In this document: in pieces, positions 8,477 through 16,834 of the stretch
Layout of the letters: each line of letters opens with the position of its first letter
Numbering within the stretch: position 1 is the stretch's first letter
Origin: Hydrogenophaga intermedia
Lineage (GTDB): Bacteria > Pseudomonadota > Gammaproteobacteria > Burkholderiales > Burkholderiaceae_C
Length of the DNA stretch: 64,000 nucleotides
NCBI RefSeq assembly: GCF_000723405.1
Contig: NZ_CCAE010000001.1
Coordinates: forward strand, 211,689 to 275,688
Direction of reading: 5' to 3'
Made by a program: the position numbers and the translations under genes
The notes under the pieces: model-generated
Told to the model about the DNA's origin: nothing
The model's database searches: none
What the model saw: the letters and a program-made list of their open reading frames with translations, nothing else

Positions 8477-9046
8477 TCAGGCGCCGAAGGACAGCGCGCT
8501 GGCGGGCAGCGGGCGCCCCAGCGCACTGGTGAGGACGGTGAAGTGCATGGCCTCGTCGGCCGCCAGGCGGGAGGCGACCTGGGCGAGTTCGCGGTCGCCC
8601 AGCGCGGGGATCACGCTGATGTAGGCGTTGGTCGCGCCCAGCTCCAGGCGCGTGGCCAGCGACAGCACGTCGGCCTGGCTTTTGAGCGTGTCGGCCTTGA
8701 GGTCCTTGGCGTACTCGTCGAGCTTCTTCTCCGCCACGGGTTGACCACCGAGCTTGCGGATGGTGGCGGCCAGCGCATCGCGGTGCGCCTTGTGGTGGCC
8801 CTGGAACTGCACGGCCACGTCCAGCACAGGCTTCTTCAGCAGGCCACTGCCGGCCCCCAGCTGGTAGGCGTTGATGGCCTCGTGCTCGAGGCCGAGCGCG
8901 ATGTTGAGGATGTCGACGTCCTTAGACGTGTCTCCTTTCATGCCCTGGGCCAGGGCCGGCCGCCCGGCGAGCAGCGCCAGGCCGACGGCGGACAGGGTGG
9001 TGCCGGAGCGCAGAAAGGCACGGCGTTGTTCGTGGGTGGTGCTCAT
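8477..9046 (-). CDS. Tat-exported ferritin-like domain protein
   Basis: A 189-residue protein. The N-terminus EQRRAFLRSGTTLSAVGLALLAGRPALA is a twin-arginine signal with a cleavage site near residue 34. The mature part is a four-helix ferritin-like bundle; candidate metal ligands sit in LEHEAINAY, QGHHKAHRDAL, TRLELGATNAY and AADEAMHFTVL, the usual E/H pairs of a di-iron site. Export through Tat suggests that the cofactor is loaded before transport. It diverges from the ECF sigma operon, and such proteins are often part of the oxidative or general stress regulon of the neighbouring sigma factor. That link is inference. Confidence 0.8.
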   Translation of the reverse strand: MSTTHEQRRAFLRSGTTLSAVGLALLAGRPALAQGMKGDTSKDVDILNIALGLEHEAINAYQLGAGSGLLKKPVLDVAVQFQGHHKAHRDALAATIRKLGGQPVAEKKLDEYAKDLKADTLKSQADVLSLATRLELGATNAYISVIPALGDRELAQVASRLAADEAMHFTVLTSALGRPLPASALSFGA

Positions 9047-9228
9047 GGTCTTGTCTCTCGTGAAGGTTGTGAGTGGGGAGAACGACGGCCGTCGAAGCGA
9101 ATACGCGGGGCGCCCCCGCAGCGGATTCAGGGAACCCGACTGTTTTGCTCGGTTGTGCGGATCCGCTCGGTGGCGTTGAATCCACACGGGACAAGCCGGC
9201 GTAGTGATGAGAGACAAGACCCCCCACA

Positions 9229-9870
9229 ATGCGCCGCATGAGCGCCGCACGGCCGCCCGATGGCGCTCGCATCGCAGCGCATTGCGCGGAGGACTCATTG
9301 CCCGCTGACCAAGACGACCTCCTCATGGACCTGATCGACCGCATCGCCCGGCGCGACGAAGCCGCGCTGAAGGCGCTCTACGACCTCACGGCGCGCAAGC
9401 TGTACGGCCTGTCGCTGCGCGTGGTCGGATCGGCTGAGCGGGCCGAGGACGTGCTGCAGGAGAGTTACCTGCAGATCTGGCGCAACGCGGGCGAGTACCG
9501 CGCCGCGCTCTCGCCGCCCATGGCCTGGCTGGGTCTCATCGTGCGCAGCCGCTCGCTGGACAACCTGCGCCGCCGCGCGGCCGAGCGCGCGCACCTGACG
9601 CAAGACCTCGACGAGACCCTGTCCGACACCCTGGAAGGCGATGCACCGAACCCCATGGACACCAGCCTGGCGAGCCAGCAGGCCTGGGCCCTGCACCAGT
9701 GCCTGGGGCAACTGGAAAACCGGCAGCGCGAGGTGATCAGCCTGGCCTACCTGCGCGACCTGAGCCATGGCGAGTTGGCCGAGCGCCTGGCTCTGCCGCT
9801 GGGCACGGTGAAGACGTGGATCCGCCGCGGCCTGGACAAGCTGCGCGATTGCATGGCGCGTTTCGCCTGA
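9229..9870 (+). CDS. ECF-type RNA polymerase sigma factor (SigK-like)
   Basis: A sigma-70 family factor of up to 213 residues. Region 2 is YDLTARKLYGLSLRVVGSAE followed by RAEDVLQESYLQIW. Region 4 is LENRQREVISLAYLRDLSHGELAERL followed by LPLGTVKTWIRRGLDKLR, a clear helix-turn-helix. The start is uncertain: ATG at 9229 or 9238 has no good ribosome binding site, whereas TTG at 9298 is preceded by GGAGGA with four-base spacing. The stop lies ten bases before the anti-sigma gene, so the pair is one operon. Its targets probably include its own promoter and possibly the divergent ferritin-like gene. Confidence 0.88.
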   Translation: MRRMSAARPPDGARIAAHCAEDSLPADQDDLLMDLIDRIARRDEAALKALYDLTARKLYGLSLRVVGSAERAEDVLQESYLQIWRNAGEYRAALSPPMAWLGLIVRSRSLDNLRRRAAERAHLTQDLDETLSDTLEGDAPNPMDTSLASQQAWALHQCLGQLENRQREVISLAYLRDLSHGELAERLALPLGTVKTWIRRGLDKLRDCMARFA

Positions 9871-9880
9871 GGCCACGACC

Positions 9881-10669
9881 ATGCAACCGCAACGCCACCC
9901 CGAACTCCTGCAGCGCCTGGCCGCCGCGTACGCGCTGGGCACGCTGCGCGGTGGTGCGCGCCGGCGCTTCGAGACCATCGCGCGAGAACAACCTGTGGTG
10001 CGCGCGGCGGCCATCGAATGGCAGACCCGTGTGGCCAGCCTGAACGAGCTGCAGGCCAGCGCCGAACCCGCGCCACAGGTGTGGACCCGCATCCAGAACC
10101 TGGTGCGCGCCGAGGGAGAGCGCATCGCCATCGAGCAGCAGCGCGCACCTTCGGCCACCACGTCACCACGCGGCTGGTGGCACAGCCTCGCGCTGTGGCG
10201 CGGCGCGGGCCTGGCGGGCCTGTGCACCGTGGTGGCGGCGCTGGTGCTGTTGCCCGGGCTGCGGGGCGAGTTGGACCGGCGTGGCGCCGAGGTGGCCGAA
10301 CTGCAACGCCAATTGCTGGCCACTCCCGACGTGCGCTACGTGGCCGTGCTCAACGACGACCAGGCCAAGCCGGCCGTTCTGGTCACCTTCGACACCCGGC
10401 ACAACCGCTTGAGCCTGCAGCGTGTAGGCGGCTACCAGGAAGCGGCCGACCGCTCGCTGCAGCTCTGGGCCCTGCCACCGGGCGCGGCGCCGCGCTCGCT
10501 GGGCGTACTCTCGCCCGAGCGGCTGTTGCAGTTGGCGGCGAGCGAGAACGCGGTGAGCGAGGTGCCTGCGCTGGCGATCAGCCTGGAGCCGCTGGGCGGC
10601 GTGCCCAGCGAACGCGGCCCCACCGGTCCGGTGCTGTTCCATGGACCGCTGATCCAGAAGCAGATTTGA
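9881..10669 (+). CDS. anti-sigma factor, RskA family
   Basis: A 262-residue membrane anti-sigma factor. The N-terminal cytoplasmic part (LAAAYALGTLRGGARRRFE) is the zinc-free anti-sigma domain that binds the sigma factor. One transmembrane helix spans about residues 107-127 (GAGLAGLCTVVAALVLLPGL). The periplasmic part carries the RskA domain, with YVAVLNDDQAKPAVLVTF and LQLWALPPGAAPRSLGVL. It is encoded ten bases after the ECF sigma gene and is expected to hold that factor at the membrane until a signal triggers release. The operon ends at a strong terminator. Confidence 0.86.
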   Translation: MQPQRHPELLQRLAAAYALGTLRGGARRRFETIAREQPVVRAAAIEWQTRVASLNELQASAEPAPQVWTRIQNLVRAEGERIAIEQQRAPSATTSPRGWWHSLALWRGAGLAGLCTVVAALVLLPGLRGELDRRGAEVAELQRQLLATPDVRYVAVLNDDQAKPAVLVTFDTRHNRLSLQRVGGYQEAADRSLQLWALPPGAAPRSLGVLSPERLLQLAASENAVSEVPALAISLEPLGGVPSERGPTGPVLFHGPLIQKQI

Positions 10670-10680
10670 AGCGGCCAAGG

Positions 10681-10709
10681 AAAAAGCCGGCGCGGGCGCC
10701 GGCTTTTTA
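10681..10709. terminator. bidirectional rho-independent terminator
   Basis: AAAAAGCCGGCGC pairs with GCGCCGGCTTTTT around a two- to three-base loop. The A-run and T-run flank a GC-rich stem, so it works in both directions. It separates the anti-sigma gene from the convergent RRM gene. Confidence 0.9.
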
Positions 10710-10724
10710 TGGAGCGGTCAGGGC

Positions 10725-11018
10725 TTAGTAGCGCGGACCGTTGCTGCGGTAACCACCGCCGCCGCCGCCTTCTTTCGGGCGCGACACGTTGACGACGATC
10801 TGGCGGCCGTCGACCGATTGGCCGTTGAGGCCGTTGATGGCGGCTTGCGCCTCGGCCTCGGAGGCCATTTCCACGAAGCCGAAACCCTTGGAGCGGCCGC
10901 TGTCGCGGTCGGTCATGACCTTGGCGGAGGCCACGTTGCCGAATTCGGAGAAGTTGTGACGAAGCGAGTCGTCGTTGACGGAGTAGGGCAGGTTGCCCAC
11001 GTACAGTTTGCTGCTCAT
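10725..11018 (-). CDS. RRM-domain RNA-binding protein
   Basis: A 97-residue single RNA recognition motif protein. RNP2 is LYVGNLPY near the N-terminus and RNP1 is KGFGFVEM at about residues 44-51. The C-terminal tail is a short glycine-rich segment (GGGGGGYRSNGPRY), as in cyanobacterial and proteobacterial Rbp proteins and eukaryotic cold-inducible RNA-binding proteins. The role is probably RNA chaperoning, often cold-induced. The ATG at 11018 is chosen because the family begins with S-K-L-Y-V-G-N. Roughly 240 untranslated bases lie upstream before queF ends, which is a roomy leader for temperature control. Confidence 0.88.
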   Translation of the reverse strand: MSSKLYVGNLPYSVNDDSLRHNFSEFGNVASAKVMTDRDSGRSKGFGFVEMASEAEAQAAINGLNGQSVDGRQIVVNVSRPKEGGGGGGYRSNGPRY

Positions 11019-11259
11019 GACTGAGCCTTTCAGAGAAGCGGGCCGGCCTGCAATGGCACAAGCGCCGCGAGAGAGGGTGGTTGCCACGTGAAAGTGGGCC
11101 ACCTGAGAAGACCGCCAACCCGCGAGGGACCGAACGGTCAGTGATCGGCCACGCGAGGTGGCGAAGCGGGCGATCCTACGCGGGATGCCCCGAATCACCT
11201 AAGGGTTTCGGTGAATCCACGATCGGACTGACCAGCGGTAGCACCGCCCGCCACGGTGT

Positions 11260-12111
11260 TCACTGTCGCGCGGTGCGCACATTGGCCGGCGGCTGCTGCG
11301 GGTGACTGCTGCGCCAGGGGTTGATGTCGAGCCCGCCACGGCGCGTGTAGCGCGCGTAAACGCTCAGCTTCGCGGGCTTGCAGCGCGTCCACACGTCCAT
11401 GTAGATGCGCTCCACGCACTGCTCGTGGAATTCGTTGTGGTTGCGAAAGCTCACCAGGTACTGCAACAGGCCCGCCTGGTCGATCTGCGGGCCGCTGTAC
11501 GTGATCTGCACGCTGCCCCAGTCGGGCTGGCCGGTGACGAGGCAGTTGCTCTTGAGCAGGTGGCTCACCAGGGTTTCGTTCACCGGCTGCTCATCGAAGG
11601 CGGCGGTGAGCAGCTCGGGCGCGGGCTGGTAGCGCGTGCACTCCACGTCGAGCCGGTCCAGGCTCAGGCCGTCGAGTTCGTGAATGGGTTCGGCGTCGAA
11701 GCGCTCGGGCGACAGCAGCTTCACGCCCACGCCCGCCTGCACCGGCCCGCCGTGCCACACCGCCGTGCCGAGGTCGGCGCGCAGCCGCGCCTGCACCGCC
11801 TCGGCGCTGTCGAAAGCCGAGTTGTTGAAGCTGTTGAGGTAGAGCTTGAAGGACTTGCTCTCCACGATGTGCGTGCTCTCGCAGGGCACGGTGATGTGCG
11901 CGATGGCCACCTGCGGCTTGCCGCGCGGGTTCAGCCAGGACAGCTCGTAGGCGGTCCACAGGTCGCAGCCCATGAAGGGCACGCTGCCGACGATGCCGAT
12001 CTCGCGCCGCTTGGCCTCGCGCGGCAAGGGGAAGATGAGCGAGGGGTCGTAGCGATCGACGTAGGCCGAGGCCTTGCCGAGCTGGGATTGTTCGGGGGTG
12101 TTGGCGTTCAT
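11260..12111 (-). CDS. queF: NADPH-dependent 7-cyano-7-deazaguanine reductase QueF
   Basis: Reduces preQ0 to preQ1 in the queuosine tRNA-modification pathway, in the cytoplasm. At 283 residues it is the long, two-domain type found in E. coli. The QueF motif [13 protein letters not shown] sits at about 84-96. The catalytic cysteine is C190 ([13 protein letters not shown]), with the conserved aspartate at D197. The start codon overlaps the stop of the upstream oxygenase gene as ATGA, so translation is coupled. The other queuosine genes are not in this window. Confidence 0.95.
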   Translation of the reverse strand: MNANTPEQSQLGKASAYVDRYDPSLIFPLPREAKRREIGIVGSVPFMGCDLWTAYELSWLNPRGKPQVAIAHITVPCESTHIVESKSFKLYLNSFNNSAFDSAEAVQARLRADLGTAVWHGGPVQAGVGVKLLSPERFDAEPIHELDGLSLDRLDVECTRYQPAPELLTAAFDEQPVNETLVSHLLKSNCLVTGQPDWGSVQITYSGPQIDQAGLLQYLVSFRNHNEFHEQCVERIYMDVWTRCKPAKLSVYARYTRRGGLDINPWRSSHPQQPPANVRTARQ

Positions 12112-12998
12112 TGGAATTCGCGTTCGCGCAACCATTTGGTGGCGACCCACTTCTCGCCCTCGAGCACCGGCGCGCCGCCGTGCAGGCTGCGCGTGGTGGG
12201 GTGCGGGCGGTCGTAGCTGAAAAAGACGGCGGAGCCTTTCACGGGCGCGACCTCCAGCCCCACGTCGGGGAAGGTGGTGCCGCCGCCGCGCGCGGGCTCA
12301 TTGAGGTACATCACCAGCGTGGCCACGCGCTGGCCGCCGCGCTTGAGGATGGTGGGCGTGCCGGCTTCCTTGGGGTCGAAGTAGTCGTAGTGCGGCTTGT
12401 ACTCGGCACCCGGGCGGTAGTGCAGCACCTGCAGGCCCTCGCCGTTTTCCACCGGCCAGCCCACCAGCCGCGCGATGCGCCGTTCCACCGCCGTCACCTC
12501 GGGCGTCTGCCCGCGCGTGAAGAACATGCCGCTGCTGGTGCGGTCGGCGTTGAGTTCCTCGCCGCCAGTGGCCGTCTGCACCGTGAGCGAGCGCGCGAGC
12601 TTGGGTTTGGCCGATTCGATGATCGCATCGCACTCCTCGGCGCTGAGCAGGTTGCCCAGCACTACCACGCGCGGATGGTTCATGTGCGTGATGATGTCCA
12701 CCCAGCGGTCGCCCGCGTCGATGCGGCGCGGCGAGCCCGAGGTGTCGATGACGGGCACGGCGGAGCCCTGGCCCAGCGCGCCCTGCACGGCCTCGCGCAC
12801 CTCGGGAGCGGCTTGCGAGAGCGCGTCGGGCGAGACGGTGGACAGGTGCTCCAGCAGCGTCTGTTCGAGCGCGGCCTCGGCCACACCAGCGTTCCAGCCG
12901 GCGTCGAGCATGGACTTGAGCACGGACTCGGGCGTGCAGCCGGCGCTGGCCTGTTCGATGATCCAGCGGCGCAATTCAGGCGTGACGGTCTGGGACAT
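12108..12998 (-). CDS. 2OG-Fe(II) oxygenase, prolyl 4-hydroxylase-like
   Basis: A 296-residue protein with a helical N-terminal extension of about 100 residues, then a double-stranded beta-helix prolyl 4-hydroxylase domain. The iron ligands are H203 and D205 (KPHYDYFDP) and H273 ([10 protein letters not shown]), with K283 (GEKWVATKW) positioned to bind 2-oxoglutarate. A GGGGAG ribosome binding site precedes the ATG. Bacterial homologues hydroxylate proline in protein targets such as EF-Tu or are uncharacterised; the substrate here is unknown. It is translationally coupled to queF and follows yaaA by 14 bases. Confidence 0.87.
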   Translation of the reverse strand: MSQTVTPELRRWIIEQASAGCTPESVLKSMLDAGWNAGVAEAALEQTLLEHLSTVSPDALSQAAPEVREAVQGALGQGSAVPVIDTSGSPRRIDAGDRWVDIITHMNHPRVVVLGNLLSAEECDAIIESAKPKLARSLTVQTATGGEELNADRTSSGMFFTRGQTPEVTAVERRIARLVGWPVENGEGLQVLHYRPGAEYKPHYDYFDPKEAGTPTILKRGGQRVATLVMYLNEPARGGGTTFPDVGLEVAPVKGSAVFFSYDRPHPTTRSLHGGAPVLEGEKWVATKWLREREFQ

Positions 12999-13012
12999 GG
13001 CGCTCTCCCCTG

Positions 13013-13789
13013 TCAGGGCTTGGCCTCGCGCCGGAACACCAGGCGATCGGGTCCGGAGGCGTCGGCGGTAAAACGGTAGCCTTCCAGGTCGAAGGCCTTG
13101 AGTTGTTCGGGCGTGCTGGCGCGGTGCTGTACGGCCCAGCGCACCATGAGCCCGCGCGCGCGCTTGGCCATGAAGCTGATGACCTTGTAACCCGCGGGCT
13201 TGCGTTCCTCGAACGCGCAAGTCACCACACGCGGGCGCAGCGCCTTCAGGTCCACGGCCTTGAAGTACTCCTCGCTGGCCAGGTTGATGACCACGGGGCT
13301 CTTGTCGGCCAGGGCGCGCTCGTTGAGGTAGTCGGCGATGCGGCTGCCCCAGAAGGCGTAGAGGCTGGCGCCAGCTTTCGTCTTCAGGCGCGTGCCCATT
13401 TCCAGCCGGTAGGGCTGCATCCAGTCGAGCGGGCGCAGCACGCCGTACAGGCCGCTGAGGATGCACAGATGCGCCTGCAGCCAGTCGAGTTCCTCGGCCG
13501 ACAGGGTTTTGGCGTCCAGCCCGCCGTAGACGTCGCCGTCGAAGGCCAATACCGCCTGCTTGGAATTCTTTGCCGTGAACTTGGGGCTCCAGGCCTCGTA
13601 GCGCGCGGCGTTGAGCGAGGCGAGCTTGTCCGACAGGTCCATGAGGGTGCCGATCTGCTGCGGCGTCTTGCGCTTGAGCACATCGATCAACTCGACCGAT
13701 TGCTCGACGAACAGCGGCTGCGTGTGCGCCTTCACATGGGGGGGCGTCTCGTAATCGAGCGCCTTGGCGGGCGAGATCAGGAATAGCAT
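13013..13789 (-). CDS. yaaA: peroxide stress protein YaaA
   Basis: A 258-residue protein, the same length as E. coli YaaA, beginning [16 protein letters not shown] and carrying the conserved [13 protein letters not shown] and NLASEEYF blocks. YaaA limits free iron and oxidative DNA damage during hydrogen peroxide stress in E. coli, and the fold binds DNA. It heads a run of three minus-strand genes (yaaA, oxygenase, queF) with tiny gaps. The first gene on the other side diverges, so the promoter is probably within 13790-13949. Confidence 0.92.
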   Translation of the reverse strand: MLFLISPAKALDYETPPHVKAHTQPLFVEQSVELIDVLKRKTPQQIGTLMDLSDKLASLNAARYEAWSPKFTAKNSKQAVLAFDGDVYGGLDAKTLSAEELDWLQAHLCILSGLYGVLRPLDWMQPYRLEMGTRLKTKAGASLYAFWGSRIADYLNERALADKSPVVINLASEEYFKAVDLKALRPRVVTCAFEERKPAGYKVISFMAKRARGLMVRWAVQHRASTPEQLKAFDLEGYRFTADASGPDRLVFRREAKP

Positions 13790-13949
13790 GGATGAACGGT
13801 GGAACCGGGCCGGGCCGATGGAGACCGCAATTATCGCGAAGCCCTACCCGGGCACCCCACCTCAAGGCCTTCGGCACCACCCGGCGAATTACGTTTGGAG
13901 AAATGCGTTTCGCTATGGTAAATTTCAGAGACCGTTCAAGGAGACAGCC

Positions 13950-14567
13950 ATGACGTCCGTGAAACCCCAGGCCGGCCTGCCCGCGCCGGCCCCGATCCAG
14001 CAGTTGCATCACTACGCCTACCGCGCCCGCGACGCGGAGGAAACGCGGCATTTCTACGAGGACATCCTGGGCCTGCCGCTGTACCACATCATCCAGAGCG
14101 ACTACGTGCCGAGCACGGGTGAGTACTGCCCGTACACGCACTTCTTCTTCCGCCTGCAGGACGGCTCGTTCATCGCTTTTTTCGACCTGGGCGACGACGA
14201 AGCGGCGCTGCCGAGCCCGAACACGCCGAAGTGGGTGAACCACATCAGTTTCCGGGTGAACACCACCGGTGAGCTGGAGAACACGAAGGCGCGCCTTGAG
14301 GCGCACGGGATCGAGGTGCTGGGGGTGACGGACCACCACATCTTCAAGAGCATTTACTTCTTCGACCCGAACGGGATCCGTCTGGAGTTGACGGCTCAGT
14401 TGGCTGACGAGTTCCAGATGCTGCAGGAGAGCAAGACGGCGCATGCGCGGCTGGGTGAATGGAACGCACGCAAGGAGCAGTGGCGCAAGGAGCGAGCCGA
14501 GGGCAAGGGTGCTGCGCCGCTGAAGCCGCAGCAGAACGATCGGCCGGAGGTGGGGGCGAAGGTCTAG
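13950..14567 (+). CDS. VOC-family protein (glyoxalase/extradiol dioxygenase superfamily)
   Basis: A 205-residue vicinal oxygen chelate protein. One metal ligand is the histidine in QQLHHYAYRARD (about residue 21), another is in NHISFRVN, and the closing glutamate is in GIRLELT. The last 45 residues are a charged helical tail (WNARKEQWRKERAEGKG). An AAGGAG ribosome binding site precedes the ATG at 13950. It lies upstream of, and in the same direction as, a flavin monooxygenase gene, suggesting a ring-cleavage or related step on an aromatic substrate. The actual reaction cannot be fixed from sequence. Confidence 0.82.
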   Translation: MTSVKPQAGLPAPAPIQQLHHYAYRARDAEETRHFYEDILGLPLYHIIQSDYVPSTGEYCPYTHFFFRLQDGSFIAFFDLGDDEAALPSPNTPKWVNHISFRVNTTGELENTKARLEAHGIEVLGVTDHHIFKSIYFFDPNGIRLELTAQLADEFQMLQESKTAHARLGEWNARKEQWRKERAEGKGAAPLKPQQNDRPEVGAKV

Positions 14568-14631
14568 GCGCTCCCGGGTTTTCTCCGGCGGCACCGGGCA
14601 CTTGAGCGGTCCGCACGCCAAGGTGTTGGCA

Positions 14632-14735
14632 GCTCGCGGACGCTGGGTGCCTTGTGTAGCGAAATAAAGGAGGAGGACCGGGCAAAGCCCGGTCCGGGGG
14701 ACATTCGCGGAACAAGGCACCCAGTGGCCGCGAGC
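14632..14735. repeat. nested inverted repeat (24-bp outer arms, 9-bp inner hairpin)
   Basis: The outer arms are 14632-14655 and 14712-14735, which match in reverse complement at 22 of 24 positions (core GGGTGCCTTGT / ACAAGGCACCC). Inside them sits a perfect hairpin: GGACCGGGC at 14675-14683, an AAA loop, and GCCCGGTCC at 14687-14695. The element fills most of the gap between the VOC gene and the flavin monooxygenase. It could be an RNA structure in the mRNA leader, a terminator-like attenuator, or a dispersed miniature element. No T-run follows it. Confidence 0.75.
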
Positions 14736-14805
14736 CAGCGAGGTGTCACGAGCGAAATGAAGCGCGACGAACGAAACGACAACCGATGACAACGAGGACC
14801 GGAAG

Positions 14806-16545
14806 ATGTCGCTGAACACATACAAGGACGTGGCCCACACCAACGGCTACGAGTTCACCCAGGGCGGCGGCTACGAACTGCCCAGCTACCCCTTCGTTCC
14901 CCCGCCTGAAATCGGCGGCAAGACACCCGCGAAACACCCCATCGTCATCGTCGGCGGCGGCATCACCGGCCTCACCCTCGCCTGCTCCCTCGCCCGTCTG
15001 GGCGTCAAGGCCATCCTGCTCGATGAGGACGACACCGTCGGCGTCAAGGGCGCCTCCTCTCGCGGCATCTGCTACACGCAGAAGTCGCTCGAGATCTTCG
15101 AACGCCTGGGCGTGTACGAACACATCGCCGCCAAAGGCACGCAATGGAGCGTGGGCCGCACCTTCGCCGGCGACGACGAGGTCTACAGCTTCGACCTGCG
15201 CCAGCAAGGCAGCTTCAACCTCAGCCAGCAGCCGCCCTTCATCAACATCCAGCAGTTCTACATCGAGGCTTTCCTGGTCGACCGCATCCGGCAACTCGGC
15301 CATGTGGAACTGCGCTGGCGCAACCGGCTCACCGGCTTCGAGCAGAACGAGCGCACCGCCACGCTCACCGTGGAAACGCCCGCGGGCGACTACCGCATCG
15401 AGGCCGAGCACGTCATCGACGCCACCGGCAGCAACAGCCCCTTGCGCAAGTGGCTGAACGTGCCTTTCGACAGCAAACGCGGCGACGACCGCTGGTGCAT
15501 CGCCGACGTGCGCTTCAGCACCCGCCCGCCAACCGAGCGCCACACCTGGATCGAAGCGCCCTTCAACGAGAACCGCGCCGTCTGGCAGCACCTGATGGCC
15601 GACGACGTCTGGCGCATCGACTACCAGATGGCGCCCAACGCCGACCCGGCCCACGTGAGCCGCGAGGACGTGGTGCGCGAGCGCCTGGCGCGCCAGTTCG
15701 GCGCTGGTGTGGAGGTGGAGATCGTGTGGGTGGGCCCCTACGCCTACCGCAGCGAGTGCGTGCACAGCATGCGCAGCGGCCGCGTGTACTTCATGGGCGA
15801 CTCGGCCAAGGTGGTCAGCCCCTTTGGCGCTCGCGGTGGCAACACCGGCGTGGCCGACGCCGACAACCTGGCCTGGAAGCTCGCCGCCGTGCAACGTGGC
15901 CAGGCCGCGCCCGCGCTGCTCGACAGCTACGAGGACGAGCGCCTGGAAGCCGCGCGCGAGAACGTGCGCGTCACCAACCGCACCGCGCGCTTCCTGCGCC
16001 CAGCCGACGGCATCGAGCGCGTGTACCGCGACGCCGCCATCGCCCTGGCCAAGCGCCACCCGTTCGCACGCGCCCTGGTCAACACCGGTCGCATGGCCGT
16101 GGCCAACCCGTACACGCGTTCGCGCATCTGCCAATACACGCCGGGCAGCGCAGCCGGTCAGTCGGTGCAGAACGTCGAATTCCGCTGGGCCAACGGCCGA
16201 ACCGGGCGAATGAACCAGTTGCTGGACTGGGCCGGTGGCGATCTGCTCTTGCTGTGCTTCGGGGCGTTGAGCGCCGCCGCACTGCGCCGCCTGCGCGAGG
16301 TGCTGGCCACCACGCCGCTGCGCGCGTTGCAGGTGCCGGCCGGCCGCGAGTCGGCCCAGGCCGACGAGCACGTTCGGGATCCGAAAGGCCACCTGCGCGG
16401 TGCCTGTGGCCTGCCCGCAGGCGACGAACCCGCCTGGGCCCTGGTGCGCCCCGACGGATACCTCGCCGCCAGCGGCGACACCATCGACGGCCGTCTGGTG
16501 CAGGCCATCGGCCTCACCCTCGGTCTCACCGGAGTGCACGCATGA
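14806..16545 (+). CDS. FAD-dependent aromatic monooxygenase (group A, MhpA/PheA-like)
   Basis: A single-component flavin monooxygenase of 579 residues. The dinucleotide fold is IVIVGGGITGLTLACSLARLG at about 47-67. The second FAD motif is GRVYFMGDSAKVVSPFGARG followed by GNTGVADADNLAWKLA, as in phenol and 3-(3-hydroxyphenyl)propionate hydroxylases. The usual histidine after GD(S/A)A is replaced by lysine (GDSAKV). The C-terminal 150 residues form the thioredoxin-like domain of the family. The likely role is NAD(P)H-dependent ring hydroxylation. The stop overlaps the next start as ATGA. Confidence 0.87.
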   Translation: MSLNTYKDVAHTNGYEFTQGGGYELPSYPFVPPPEIGGKTPAKHPIVIVGGGITGLTLACSLARLGVKAILLDEDDTVGVKGASSRGICYTQKSLEIFERLGVYEHIAAKGTQWSVGRTFAGDDEVYSFDLRQQGSFNLSQQPPFINIQQFYIEAFLVDRIRQLGHVELRWRNRLTGFEQNERTATLTVETPAGDYRIEAEHVIDATGSNSPLRKWLNVPFDSKRGDDRWCIADVRFSTRPPTERHTWIEAPFNENRAVWQHLMADDVWRIDYQMAPNADPAHVSREDVVRERLARQFGAGVEVEIVWVGPYAYRSECVHSMRSGRVYFMGDSAKVVSPFGARGGNTGVADADNLAWKLAAVQRGQAAPALLDSYEDERLEAARENVRVTNRTARFLRPADGIERVYRDAAIALAKRHPFARALVNTGRMAVANPYTRSRICQYTPGSAAGQSVQNVEFRWANGRTGRMNQLLDWAGGDLLLLCFGALSAAALRRLREVLATTPLRALQVPAGRESAQADEHVRDPKGHLRGACGLPAGDEPAWALVRPDGYLAASGDTIDGRLVQAIGLTLGLTGVHA

Positions 16546-16727
16546 TCACCACCCCCAACTGGCAGGACGCCGACACCTTCTACGAACAACTGCTCGACGC
16601 GCAAGTGAACCTGTCGCCCGAGCAGCAACAGGCCTTCTGCGCGCGCCTGGTCCTGCTGCTGGCCAACCAGGTGGGCGACGCCGCCGTGTTGACCGAGTGC
16701 ATCCAGGCGGCCCGCGAGGCCGGCTGA
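16542..16727 (+). CDS. DUF2783 small protein
   Basis: A 61-residue protein with the acidic, helical character of DUF2783 (DTFYEQLLDAQVNLSPEQQQ, then ARLVLLLANQVGDAAVL). Its ATG overlaps the stop of the flavin monooxygenase gene, so it is translated in a fixed ratio with that enzyme. DUF2783 genes are known mainly as neighbours of such monooxygenases; no activity has been shown to my knowledge. It may be a small subunit or stabiliser. Confidence 0.82.
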   Translation: MITTPNWQDADTFYEQLLDAQVNLSPEQQQAFCARLVLLLANQVGDAAVLTECIQAAREAG

Positions 16728-16793
16728 GCACACCCCGACGACCCATGTCCCAGGGGGCGCCGGGCTAAAATGCCCGCTTCCCCCGTCATCTCC

Positions 16794-16817
16794 AACGGCA
16801 TCCCACGGGATGCCGTT
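16794..16817 (+). promoter_or_regulatory. leader hairpin upstream of valS
   Basis: AACGGCATCC at 16794-16803 and GGATGCCGTT at 16808-16817 form a perfect ten-base-pair stem with loop CACG, ending 17 bases before the valS ATG. A -10-like TAAAAT lies at about 16766. The stem is close enough to the start to affect initiation. It does not look like a T-box, which these bacteria lack. Regulation is inference. Confidence 0.6.
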
Positions 16818-16834
16818 GCCATTACTGGCACCCC

